Source: CBDESM01 sp965242485
GTDB taxonomy: Bacteria; Chloroflexota; Dehalococcoidia; Bin125
Direction: 5' to 3'
Length of the DNA: 64,000 nucleotides
NCBI GenBank assembly: GCA_965242485.1
Contig: CBDESM010000003.1
Span: 1,736,001 to 1,800,000 of the forward strand
This document shows, piece by piece, positions 25,865 through 34,027 of the stretch. A model generated the notes under the pieces. That model was not told the origin of the DNA, did not search any database, and saw only the letters and a list, made by a program, of their open reading frames with translations. Within the stretch, counting starts at the first letter, position 1; each line of letters opens with the position of its first letter. Made by a program: the position numbers and the translations under genes.

Positions 25865-27384
25865 GCAGTCACTGCCCCGCGCCGCCGCCGGATCGCCCCA
25901 GCCCCCAGCGTCTCCGCGATCTGCGCCGCCACCAGTTCGGGCAGCTCCCCGACCGGCGTCTTGCCCGCCGCCGCCGCGCCCATCCGCGCCTCCGCGCCGA
26001 GCCTGCCCCCGGCCGCGACGGACGCCGCCGGAACGATCTCGCCCGCTTCCGTCCGCACCCGCGCGCCCTCGAGCCCGATGTCCGCGATCTTGTGCTGCCC
26101 GCAGGCGTGCGGGCAGCCCGACCAGTGAATCCGCACCGGCTCCGCCGCCTCGTACCGCTCATCCAGCGCCCGCGCCAGCGTCAGCGCCTCTTCCTTCGTG
26201 TCGATCAGGCTGAAGTGGCAGTAGTCGATCCCCGTGCAGGCGACCAGCCCCCGCGCGAAGCCCGACGGCCGCGGCGAGTAGCGCTGCAGCAGCGGCTCCG
26301 CCAGCAGCGCCTCCAAGCGCTCCTCGGGCACGTGCGGGATGATCGCGTTCTGCTGCACGGTGAGCCGGATCTCCGCCCCGCCGTAGGCCTTCGCGAGCCG
26401 CGCCAGCTCGATCAAGTCGTCGCCCCGGATACGCCCCACTGGCACCAGCAGCCCGACCGCGAGCCGCCCGTCCCGCTGCCGGGTCTCGCCCAAATGGTCG
26501 CCGCCCGCCCCGCGCGACGCGTCCTCGCCGGCCCGCGCCAGCGGCGTCCCGATCACCCGCTCGACCTCGGCCCGGAAGCGCTCGATCCCCCACTCGCCCA
26601 GCAGCACCTTCAGCCGCGCCGTCTTGCGGCTCTCGCGCGGCCCGTGATCGCGGAAGACGCCCAGCACCGCCGTCGCCGCATCCACGACCCCCTCCGGCTC
26701 GACCCAGGCGTCCAGCGGCTCCGCCAGCCTGGGCATCTTCCCGCCCAGCGCCCCGCCGACGTGCAGATTGAAGCCGATCCGCCCCTCCCGCCGCGCCGGC
26801 GTGAACGAGAGATCGTGCACCTGCGCGGCGGTGCAGTCGTCGCGGCAGCCGGTGATGCTGAGGTTGAACTTGCGCGGCAGGTTGCTGAACCCGCCCTCGC
26901 TCGACTTGAGCCCGATGATCGCCTGCTGCAAGCGCTCCGCCAGCGGCGACGCGTCGAACAACTCATCCGCGTCCAGCCCGGCCAGCGGGCAGCCGACGAT
27001 GTTGCGGACGTTGTCCATCCCCGACTGCTGCGAGGTCAGCCCCGCTGCCGTGATCCGCTGCAAAATCACCGGCGCGTCCTGGATCCGGATCCAGCGCAGC
27101 TGGATGTTCTGCCGCGAGGTGATGTCGCCCGCGTTGCGTCCGAATTCCTTCGAGATGCGCCCGATCGCGGCCAGCTGCTCCGATGTCAGGATCCCGTTCG
27201 GAATCCGCAGCCGCATCATGAAATGTCCCGGCGTCGCCTTGCGGTGGAACAGCCCGTACCACTTCAGCCGCTCGAAATCGTCCGGATCGAAGTCCGGCTG
27301 CTCCTGCGCCGCGTAGCGGTGCAGATCCGGCAGCACGTCCAGCCCGTCCTTCTCAGCCTTGATCTGCTCGATCTTGTTGACCAT
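25861..27384 (-). CDS. nirA: Ferredoxin-dependent assimilatory nitrite reductase
   Basis: 507 residues from the ATG at 27384 (MVNKIEQIKAEKDG); the upstream extension has no family similarity. Siroheme and [4Fe-4S] ligands are C383-x5-C389 and C424-x3-C428 (CTGIDYC, GCPHACG). The duplicated nitrite/sulfite-reductase half-domains include DITSRQNIQLRW and RLTVQQNAIIPH. Six-electron reduction of nitrite to ammonium. It heads the nitrate assimilation operon and is divergent from the P450 genes. Sulfite reductase is less likely given nasA and narK. Confidence 0.93.
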   Translation of the reverse strand: MVNKIEQIKAEKDGLDVLPDLHRYAAQEQPDFDPDDFERLKWYGLFHRKATPGHFMMRLRIPNGILTSEQLAAIGRISKEFGRNAGDITSRQNIQLRWIRIQDAPVILQRITAAGLTSQQSGMDNVRNIVGCPLAGLDADELFDASPLAERLQQAIIGLKSSEGGFSNLPRKFNLSITGCRDDCTAAQVHDLSFTPARREGRIGFNLHVGGALGGKMPRLAEPLDAWVEPEGVVDAATAVLGVFRDHGPRESRKTARLKVLLGEWGIERFRAEVERVIGTPLARAGEDASRGAGGDHLGETRQRDGRLAVGLLVPVGRIRGDDLIELARLAKAYGGAEIRLTVQQNAIIPHVPEERLEALLAEPLLQRYSPRPSGFARGLVACTGIDYCHFSLIDTKEEALTLARALDERYEAAEPVRIHWSGCPHACGQHKIADIGLEGARVRTEAGEIVPAASVAAGGRLGAEARMGAAAAGKTPVGELPELVAAQIAETLGAGAIRRRRGAVTA

Positions 27385-27518
27385 GACGCACCTTCGTCCC
27401 GCGGCCCGGTTCACCGCGTTCCCTTGCAGATTGTCGCGATTCCGCGCACTGCGAGTTACGCGGCCGCGAACTTCGCGTGACGGCCGGGTTACGCCCGACG
27501 GGGGCGGGCTGAATTTCC

Positions 27519-27524
27519 TAGACT
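27519..27524 (+). promoter_or_regulatory. -10-like TAGACT upstream of the P450 pair
   Basis: TAGACT lies in the 169-bp divergent nirA/P450 spacer. It would give a transcript start near 27531 and a short leader containing GAGGAG before the ATG at 27554. No clear -35 element and no recognisable nitrogen-control operator. Confidence 0.4.
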
Positions 27525-27553
27525 CAGGGCCATTCCAGCCGAGGAGCGCGCAT

Positions 27554-28891
27554 ATGGCCACCGCAGCCCCAGCACCGCCCGAGATGCTCGCCGTCGATGC
27601 CGTCGACATCACCGACTCGGATCGCTACCGCGACCGCGGCTATCCGTGGGCCGAGTGGGACCTGCTGCGCCGCGAAGCGCCGGTCTACTGGTACCAGCGG
27701 CCCGGCTTCGAGCCGTTCTGGGCGATCACCAAGCACGAGGACATCCGCTACATCTCCTCGCACCCGGAGCTGTTCTCGAACACCCAGATGCTGCGCCTCA
27801 ATTCCGCCGAGAAGCTCGGCAGCGCCGACCGCGCCCGCTACCGCACCTCCAACCGCACCGGCGGCCTGCCCACCGACCCGCCCGACTTCATCTACATGGA
27901 CCCGCCCGAGCACCGCATGCACCGCGGCCTCGTCGCCTCCCACTTCACCCCCCGCACGATGCGGATGCTCGAAGATCACTTCGCCGGCCTCGCCGATGAC
28001 TACGTCTCTGATTTTGCCGACAAAGTCGTTGCCGACTTCGCTGAGAAAGGCTCCCGCTCCGCCGTCGATCTCGTGCACGAACTCTCCGCCAAGCTCCCCG
28101 TCGCCGCCATCTGCGACATGGGCGGCGTCCCCCAGGAGGATTGGGACCAGGTCTTCCGCTGGACCGAAGTCCTCGTCGGCGCCGACGACCCGGAGTTCCG
28201 ACTGCCCGGCGAAACGCCGGGCCAGGCCTCGCAGCGCGTGAGCGAAGAGTGGTTCCGCTACAACAACGGCCTGATCGAAGAGCGCGAGCGCAACGGACTC
28301 GGCGACGATCTGCTCTCCGACCTGCTCCGCGCCGAAGTCGACGGCCGCAAGCTCTCCCCCGCCGAAATCTCCGGCTACTTCACCCTGCTCCTCGCCGCCG
28401 GCAATGAAACCACCCGCAACTCGATCACCGGCGGCGTCAAGGCCCTGCTCGAACACCCCGATCAGATGCAGATGCTGGTCGATGATCCCTCGCTCGTCCC
28501 CTCCGCCGTTGAGGAAATTCTGCGCTGGACCTCGATCGTGATTCAATTCCAACGCACCGCGATGGAGGACGTCGAGCTGCGCGGCGAAACGATCCGCAAG
28601 GGCGAGTCGGTCGTGCTCTGGTACCCGTCGGCCAACCGCGACGAGGACGTCTTCGACGACCCGTACAAGTTCGATATCCGCCGCGAGCCCAACGATCACT
28701 TCGCCTTCGGCGGCTATGGCGAGCATTTCTGCCTCGGCGCCAACCTCGCCCGTTGGGAGATGCGCTCGATCTTCCACGCGCTGCTGCCCGTCCTGCCCCA
28801 GCTCGAACTCGCTGCCGACCCCGAGTACGTGATCGGCTTCCTCCACGTCGGCGGCATCAAGCGCCAGATGGTCCGCCACCGGCCCCGCTGA
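27554..28891 (+). CDS. Cytochrome P450 (first of a tandem pair)
   Basis: 445 residues, a soluble bacterial class I P450. Helix-I motif AAGNETT, the K-helix ExxR in EEILRWTS, and the heme loop FGGYGEHFCLG with thiolate C393. The start ATG 27554 has GAGGAG upstream; the longer frame is out of family. Needs an electron-transfer ferredoxin, a candidate for which lies at 31612. The regiospecific substrate is unknown; overall pattern recalls actinobacterial sterol- and fatty-acid-type CYPs, but that is weak evidence. Confidence 0.93.
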   Translation: MATAAPAPPEMLAVDAVDITDSDRYRDRGYPWAEWDLLRREAPVYWYQRPGFEPFWAITKHEDIRYISSHPELFSNTQMLRLNSAEKLGSADRARYRTSNRTGGLPTDPPDFIYMDPPEHRMHRGLVASHFTPRTMRMLEDHFAGLADDYVSDFADKVVADFAEKGSRSAVDLVHELSAKLPVAAICDMGGVPQEDWDQVFRWTEVLVGADDPEFRLPGETPGQASQRVSEEWFRYNNGLIEERERNGLGDDLLSDLLRAEVDGRKLSPAEISGYFTLLLAAGNETTRNSITGGVKALLEHPDQMQMLVDDPSLVPSAVEEILRWTSIVIQFQRTAMEDVELRGETIRKGESVVLWYPSANRDEDVFDDPYKFDIRREPNDHFAFGGYGEHFCLGANLARWEMRSIFHALLPVLPQLELAADPEYVIGFLHVGGIKRQMVRHRPR

Positions 28892-28929
28892 ACTTCCCGC
28901 AGCTGAACCCTGCAAAAAGGAGACGCCCC

Positions 28930-30258
28930 ATGGTCCTCGCCGAACCGCCCGCACTGACCCTCGACAGCCTCGATATCACCGATACCGATCTCTACGTGCG
29001 CCACGGCTACCCGTGGCAGGCCTGGGACATCCTCCGCCGCGAAGCGCCCGTCTACTGGTACCAGCGCCCGCGCTTCGAGCCGTTCTGGGCGATCACCAAG
29101 CACGAGGACATCCGCTACATCTCGTCCCATCCGGAGATCTTCTCCAACACCCAGCTGCTGCGGATGAACGACACCGAATCGATCGGCATCGGCGAGCGCG
29201 GCCGCGAGATCAACGCCAACCGCTACGGCGGCCACGCCTCCGATCCGCCCGACTTCATCTTCATGGACCCGCCCGAACACCGCGAGCACCGCTCGCTCGT
29301 CGCGCACCACTTCACCCCGCGCATGATGCGCCGCCTCGAAGATCACTTCGACGAGATGTCCGAAAATTACGTCTCGGACTTCGCCGGCAAAGTCGTCGCC
29401 GATTTCGCGGCGCGGGGCGAAACCGGCGCAGTCGACATCGTGCACGAGCTTTCCGCCAAACTGCCCGTCGCCGCGATCTGCGACATGGGCGGCGTGCCCG
29501 AGGAAGACTGGGATCAGATCTTCAAATGGACCGAACAGGGCATCGGCGCGGCCGACCCGGAATTCCGCCAGCCCGGCGAGGATCGCGAGCAAACCATCCG
29601 CCGCGTCAATCTCGAGTTCAACCTCTACAACGAAGGCCTGGTCCGCGAGCGGCAGCGGAACGGCACCGGTTCGGATCTGCTCAGCGATCTGCTCAACGCC
29701 GAAGTCGAGGGCCGCAACCTCACCCCGCGCGAAATCTCCTCCTACTTCCGCCTGCTGCTCGGCGCCGGCAACGAAACCACCCGCAACTCCATCAGCGGCG
29801 GCATCAAGGCCCTGATCGAGCACCGTGACCAACTCGAAGACCTCATCGCCCATCCCGAACTGATCCCCTCGGCGGTCGAGGAAATCCTGCGCTGGACTTC
29901 GATCGTGATCCAGTTCCAGCGCACCGTGACGGAGGACGTCGAGCTGCGTGGCAAGACGCTCCGCAAGGGCGAGTCGATCGTGATGTGGTACCCCTCGGCC
30001 AACCGCGACGAGGACGTCTTCGACGATCCGTACAAGTTCGATATCCGCCGCGAGCCGAACGATCATTTCGCCTTCGGCGGCTACGGCGAGCACTTCTGCC
30101 TGGGCGCCAATCTCGCCCGCTGGGAGATGCGTTCGATCTTCCACGCCCTGCTGCCGGTGCTCCCCGACCTCGAGCTCGTCGGCGAGCCGGAGATCATGCC
30201 GAACAGCCTCCACGTGGGCGGGATCAAACGCCAGATGGTGCGCCACCGCCCGCGTTAG
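28930..30258 (+). CDS. Cytochrome P450 (second of a tandem pair)
   Basis: 442 residues, a close paralogue of the preceding gene across its length: both share REAPVYWYQRP, FEPFWAITKHEDIRYISSHP, DPPEHR, KLPVAAICDMGG and NDHFAFGGYGEHFCLGAN. Thiolate is C390, helix I reads GAGNETT, ExxR is in EEILRWTS. It has its own RBS (AAGGAG) 38 bp after the first gene, so both are probably on one mRNA. The regions between about residues 75 and 100 differ most, which might change substrate access. Confidence 0.93.
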   Translation: MVLAEPPALTLDSLDITDTDLYVRHGYPWQAWDILRREAPVYWYQRPRFEPFWAITKHEDIRYISSHPEIFSNTQLLRMNDTESIGIGERGREINANRYGGHASDPPDFIFMDPPEHREHRSLVAHHFTPRMMRRLEDHFDEMSENYVSDFAGKVVADFAARGETGAVDIVHELSAKLPVAAICDMGGVPEEDWDQIFKWTEQGIGAADPEFRQPGEDREQTIRRVNLEFNLYNEGLVRERQRNGTGSDLLSDLLNAEVEGRNLTPREISSYFRLLLGAGNETTRNSISGGIKALIEHRDQLEDLIAHPELIPSAVEEILRWTSIVIQFQRTVTEDVELRGKTLRKGESIVMWYPSANRDEDVFDDPYKFDIRREPNDHFAFGGYGEHFCLGANLARWEMRSIFHALLPVLPDLELVGEPEIMPNSLHVGGIKRQMVRHRPR

Positions 30259-30262
30259 CTCC

Positions 30263-30268
30263 TACGCT
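30263..30268 (+). promoter_or_regulatory. -10-like TACGCT for the 30274 gene
   Basis: TACGCT-N5-ATG in the 15-bp gap after the second P450 gene; would produce a leaderless or near-leaderless transcript. Confidence 0.4.
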
Positions 30269-30273
30269 GGGCC

Positions 30274-31590
30274 ATGCGGGTCGCCGCCCTCTTCCTGCTC
30301 GCCGCCGTTGCAGCCATCGCCCTCGCGTTCCTCGCCATCGCCGGCGCGCAGGAGGCGGCCGAGGGGCCGGCGCGATCGTATCTGCCCCAAGCTGCGTCTT
30401 CTCAATCTGCCTGTCGCGCAGCGCGGCCGGACTTGGCGCTGACTACGTGCGCCATCGATCCGGCGCTGCTCGCGCGGGCCTGGCAGGTCACGACCGTGCT
30501 CGGCAACGGCACGGCGATCTACGTCGGCGGGCGCCAATTCCTCGCGCCGGCGGCGCTGATCCCCGACGCCGTGCCTTGGGTCGTGATCTCGCGGCAGGGC
30601 GGCGCGCTCCCGGCCGCCAGGGTCGCCGTGGATCAGCGCAACGACTTGGCGCTGCTTGAATTGATCGACGGAACCTCCGCAGCCGACCTGGGCGCGCCCG
30701 TCTCGCTGCGGCCGACCCCTTCCGGGATTGCAGGTTCGCGGGCGCATCTGCTGACCTATCCATGGGGCGACGCGCGGCGCTACACCGTGACGGTCATCGA
30801 GGTCGACGAGCTGACTTCCCGCCGGATCGAGACCGAGTGGCCCGGCTGGAGCCGCGTCGGGGCGGCGCTGTTCGATCCGTGCAGCGGCCGGCTGCTCGGC
30901 ATCAATTTGGCGGACGCGATGATCCGCGCCGGCGTCGCCGCCGAGTCGCTGAGCGGGTTGCGCGCCAGCCGTTCGCCCCCCGCGCCGGCGATTGCCGCGC
31001 CGCCGCTCCATGGCCCAGCCGCCGCCTATCCGAGCGCTGTCTACTACAGCCCCGTGCAGCCGGACTTCGGCGGCTGGATCTGCAACGTGCGGACATCCGA
31101 GCGGTACGACCTGACGTACGCGGTCTACCTCGCCGCGCTGGACTCGTTCGAGGCGGTGATTTCCATCGACGGAGAAGAGGTCGGCGCGCGGATGTGCGGC
31201 TCGCGGGGCAAGGTATTCATCATCGAGTTCCGCAGCGATCAGGAGCCCGACGCGGTCTGCGTCGGCCCGTCGGAGCCCGATCGGTTCCGGACGACGGTCG
31301 AGCTTGAGCTGGATGCGCCGCCGGGGTTCGAGATCGAATCGGCGCAGGAATGCGAGCGCGGCAGCTGCCCGGGCGTCCGCCAGGGCCGATGGGAATCAAC
31401 GCATTTCGTCCGCGTGCGGAGCCGCGGCGAGGTCGGCCCCGGCGAAGTCCGCGCGCAGCTCGAAAACGCGGCCGGCGAACGATTCCAGGCCAGCGGCTGG
31501 GGCCGGTCCGACCCTGATCCCGACGTTGCCGGCTGGCGCTTCAACGTCGACTCGGGCGAGCCGGTCAAGCTCGTGATCGAACAGTACTGA
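30274..31590 (+). CDS. Secreted protein with degenerate trypsin-like domain
   Basis: 438 residues with a signal peptide (about 1-25). Residues 72-215 follow the layout of S1C proteases: the glycine-rich opening, a QRNDLALLEL block equivalent to the catalytic Asp (D124), and GAALFDPCSGRLLGIN where active enzymes have the Ser loop and GINTA-like strand. The His position reads A94 and the Ser position about V195, so it should be proteolytically dead. The C-terminal 190 residues have several cysteines and no recognised domain. Function unknown; a binding or scaffold role is inferred. Confidence 0.6.
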   Translation: MRVAALFLLAAVAAIALAFLAIAGAQEAAEGPARSYLPQAASSQSACRAARPDLALTTCAIDPALLARAWQVTTVLGNGTAIYVGGRQFLAPAALIPDAVPWVVISRQGGALPAARVAVDQRNDLALLELIDGTSAADLGAPVSLRPTPSGIAGSRAHLLTYPWGDARRYTVTVIEVDELTSRRIETEWPGWSRVGAALFDPCSGRLLGINLADAMIRAGVAAESLSGLRASRSPPAPAIAAPPLHGPAAAYPSAVYYSPVQPDFGGWICNVRTSERYDLTYAVYLAALDSFEAVISIDGEEVGARMCGSRGKVFIIEFRSDQEPDAVCVGPSEPDRFRTTVELELDAPPGFEIESAQECERGSCPGVRQGRWESTHFVRVRSRGEVGPGEVRAQLENAAGERFQASGWGRSDPDPDVAGWRFNVDSGEPVKLVIEQY

Positions 31591-31611
31591 GCCCCCCCCG
31601 CCCGTCGCGGT

Positions 31612-31803
31612 TCAGTCCGTGATCGTGATCGCGGCGCGGGGGCAGGTTTGCTCGGCGCGGCGGGCGTTGGCCTGCTCCTCTTCGGGAATCTCGTCCACCA
31701 GCACGTGCGAGTAATCATCGTCGCCGACCTCGAACAAATTCGGGGCCGACTCCATGCAGCGCGCGTGCCCTTCGCACAGGCTCAGATCGATTTCTGCTTT
31801 CAT
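31612..31803 (-). CDS. P450-type ferredoxin (CxxHxxC)
   Basis: 63 residues, too small to stand out but clear. Cluster ligands C10, C16 and C54 (TCPRAA), with H13 where a fourth Cys would be: the CxxHxxC...CP pattern known from small [3Fe-4S]/[4Fe-4S] ferredoxins that serve cytochromes P450. Two P450 genes lie 1.4 kb away on the opposite strand, making it their likely electron donor (inference). GGAGG precedes the ATG. It lies 35 bp downstream of the LLM gene and has its own -10-like element. Confidence 0.88.
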   Translation of the reverse strand: MKAEIDLSLCEGHARCMESAPNLFEVGDDDYSHVLVDEIPEEEQANARRAEQTCPRAAITITD

Positions 31804-31825
31804 CGCGTCACCTCCGCACGCCGGC

Positions 31826-31831
31826 AGGCTA
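31826..31831 (-). promoter_or_regulatory. -10-like TAGCCT for the ferredoxin gene
   Basis: Reverse complement TAGCCT lies in the 35-bp gap between the LLM stop and the ferredoxin start; it would give a leader of about 16 nt carrying GGAGG before the ATG. Confidence 0.4.
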
Positions 31832-31838
31832 CCGAGTC

Positions 31839-32855
31839 TCAGCCTCGCAGGATCGGGATCACCTCGCGGGCGAACCGTTCCATCTGCCCGCGCGAAAGCG
31901 CGCGCGGCGCGCCCGGCATCCCCGCCGGCATGATCACGTGCCGCGCCGGAATCCGTTCCAGCGTGCGCCGCACCGCCGCCGCCACCTGCTCCGCCGAACC
32001 CGCGACGAAATTGGCCCGCGCATGCTCCTCCGACAAACCGACCAAGCGCCCCAGCGGGTCGTTCTCGCCCAAGTCGGCCGCCTGCTTGTACCAAGTCCCG
32101 TAGGTCTCGCGCAGATACCGCTGATGCGGCGCCAACTGTTCCCACAGCCCGTCCGGATCCTCGGTGACGTAGCCGCCGCTCGAGATCAGCACGTCGAGGT
32201 CCGCCTCGTCGCGCCCCTGCACGGCCAGCTCGTCGGCCCAGGCATCGCGCACGGGCCGGTCGGCCACGATCATCAGGTTCGCGCCGAAGCGCGCCGCCCG
32301 CCGCGCCGCCGGCTCGCTGCGCGCGCCGACCCAGAGCGGGAACGGCCGCTGCAAGGGCGGCGGCGTCACCTGCACGTTCGATACGTCGTAGTGCCGCCCG
32401 CTCATCGATACCGTCTCGCCGTTCAACGTCCGCGTCAGTATCTGCAGCGACTCCTCCATCAGCGACGCGCGCTGCCGGCGATCCACGCCGAAGCCCTCGA
32501 ACTCCTCGACCCGGTATCCCAGCCCGACGCCGAGGTCGAGCCGCCCGCCGCTGAGGATGTCCACCGTCGCCGCGTCCTCCGCCACCCGGATCGCGTTGTG
32601 CAGCGGCAGCAGCAGCACCCACGTCCCGATCCGCACCCGCGACGTCAGCCGCGCGACGGCCGCGCAGATCGGCAGCACCGACGGCGTGTACCCGTCGTCG
32701 ATGAAGTGGTGCTCCGTAATCCACACGTGGTCGTAGCCCAGCTCCTCCGCGTACTGGATGTCCTCCAGCGTCTCGTCGTAGAACGTCTTCCAGTCCCGCC
32801 GCCACTCCGGCGGATTGCGGAAATCGAAGACCAGCCCGAACTTCAGATCGCTCAT
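31839..32855 (-). CDS. LLM-class (luciferase-like) flavin-dependent oxidoreductase
   Basis: 338 residues, bacterial luciferase-type TIM barrel. Diagnostic blocks: EELGYDHVWITEHHF, VRIGTWVLLLPLHNAIRVAEDAA, DILSGGRLDLGVGLGY and PFPLWVGARSEPAARRAARFG. These enzymes use FMNH2 or F420 in monooxygenation or hydride transfer; cofactor and substrate cannot be decided here. The ATG is 6 nt after TAGCCT, implying leaderless expression. Followed by the P450-type ferredoxin and divergent from the DraG-like pair. Confidence 0.93.
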   Translation of the reverse strand: MSDLKFGLVFDFRNPPEWRRDWKTFYDETLEDIQYAEELGYDHVWITEHHFIDDGYTPSVLPICAAVARLTSRVRIGTWVLLLPLHNAIRVAEDAATVDILSGGRLDLGVGLGYRVEEFEGFGVDRRQRASLMEESLQILTRTLNGETVSMSGRHYDVSNVQVTPPPLQRPFPLWVGARSEPAARRAARFGANLMIVADRPVRDAWADELAVQGRDEADLDVLISSGGYVTEDPDGLWEQLAPHQRYLRETYGTWYKQAADLGENDPLGRLVGLSEEHARANFVAGSAEQVAAAVRRTLERIPARHVIMPAGMPGAPRALSRGQMERFAREVIPILRG

Positions 32856-32861
32856 GCCCGC

Positions 32862-32867
32862 AGGCTA
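32862..32867 (-). promoter_or_regulatory. -10-like TAGCCT for the LLM gene (leaderless)
   Basis: Reverse complement reads TAGCCT-N6-ATG, identical in hexamer and spacing to the TauE gene. Confidence 0.5.
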
Positions 32868-32898
32868 AGCGAACCGCAACGCCGCGATGCCGCTATCA

Positions 32899-32919
32899 TT
32901 AGTGTCAATAACACACTAA
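32899..32919. promoter_or_regulatory. Palindromic operator-like site between LLM and DraG-like genes
   Basis: Perfect 7-bp inverted repeat TTAGTGT-N7-ACACTAA in an AT-rich patch of an otherwise GC-rich genome, 14 bp before the first DraG-like ATG and 44 bp from the LLM start. Size and symmetry fit a dimeric repressor such as TetR. A candidate -10, TATCAT, overlaps at 32894-32899, so binding would block the rightward promoter. No regulator gene lies nearby. Confidence 0.55.
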
Positions 32920-32932
32920 AGAGGAGGGCGAG

Positions 32933-34027
32933 ATGGAATTGCCGGAACGCGCCCGCGGCATGATGGTCGGCATCGCCGTCGGCAACCTGCTCGGAATCCC
33001 CTTCGAGGGCTGGTCGACCGCGGAGCAGCTGCGCGAGACGCATCCGCACGGCGTGCGCGAGATCGAGGCCGAACCCGGCTATCCCGACGACGATGACCTG
33101 GCCCAGGCGATCATCCTCGCCGAAGCCTGCGCCGAGTCGGAGGCGCTGGACGCCGATGACCTGATGCGCCGCTTTTGGGAATGGGGCGAACTGAACGGCG
33201 CCGGCATGGGCGGTCTCACCCATGCCGTCCTCGCCCGCTACGGCGGCGCGCGCCCGCAGCGCCGGGCCCGCAACCTCAGGCGCCATGGCCGGCTGCGCGC
33301 AGGCGCCGAACTCGATCTCGTGCGCGAGCCGGCCGGAGTCGAGGCGCTCGCCGCCTCACGCGACGCGTGGGAAGACAGCGGCCGCGACGCCGCCGGCAAC
33401 GGCTCGGTCATGCGCTGCGGCCCGGTCGCCCTGCGCTGGCTCCGCGACGACCGCGCCCTCGCCCGCAACAGCGCCGTCTCCGCCGCCGTCACCCACTGGG
33501 ACCCGCGCTGCATCTGGTCCACGCTCCTGGCCGACTTCGCCATCGCCGCCTGCCTGCGCGGCGAAGAGATCGAGCGCGATGCCCTGCTCGCCCGCGCCGC
33601 CGCCGCCCTGAACGCCGCCGACTCCGAACTCGCGCGGTTCGACCTGCCCGCCGAACCGCCGGACGACGTGCTGGCCGCAGTCGAGACGGCGCTCGCCGCC
33701 GATGCCCAAGTCGCCGACTTGGCACTCGACTCCGGCGGCATCGGCTACGCCCCCAAGACGCTCGCCGCAACGCTCTGGGCCGCGCGCCACGCCCGAGACG
33801 TCGAGCACGGCCTCAGCGCCATCGTCAGCGCCGGCGGCGACACCGACACCAACGCCGCCCCCGCCGGCGCGGCCCTCGGCGCCCGCTTCGGCCTAGCCGC
33901 CATCCCCCAGCGCTGGCGCGCCGCAGCCGCCGCCCTCCGAAGCGACTGTGAGCCCCTCGAAATGCACGCAGACCGGTTGCTCGCGAAACCAGCGCGCACC
34001 CGCGAAGACTGGCAGGGAAGTGACTGA
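32933..34027 (+). CDS. ADP-ribosylglycohydrolase (DraG) family protein, copy 1
   Basis: 364 residues, all-helical DraG fold. N-terminal VGIAVGNLLGIPFEG, metal-binding acidic run PDDDD, central GNGSVMRCGP, and the C-terminal GGDTDTN that holds the second Mg ligands are all in place. Family members remove ADP-ribose from Arg, Ser or DNA, or act on small ADP-ribose conjugates; nitrogenase control is unlikely as no nif genes are seen. Strong RBS (GAGGAGGG). TGATG overlap with a paralogue. Confidence 0.88.
   Translation: MELPERARGMMVGIAVGNLLGIPFEGWSTAEQLRETHPHGVREIEAEPGYPDDDDLAQAIILAEACAESEALDADDLMRRFWEWGELNGAGMGGLTHAVLARYGGARPQRRARNLRRHGRLRAGAELDLVREPAGVEALAASRDAWEDSGRDAAGNGSVMRCGPVALRWLRDDRALARNSAVSAAVTHWDPRCIWSTLLADFAIAACLRGEEIERDALLARAAAALNAADSELARFDLPAEPPDDVLAAVETALAADAQVADLALDSGGIGYAPKTLAATLWAARHARDVEHGLSAIVSAGGDTDTNAAPAGAALGARFGLAAIPQRWRAAAAALRSDCEPLEMHADRLLAKPARTREDWQGSD

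Noticed and set aside
31592..31599. C8 homopolymer after the 30274 gene
   Set aside because: It lies between two stop codons, so cannot phase-switch either gene.
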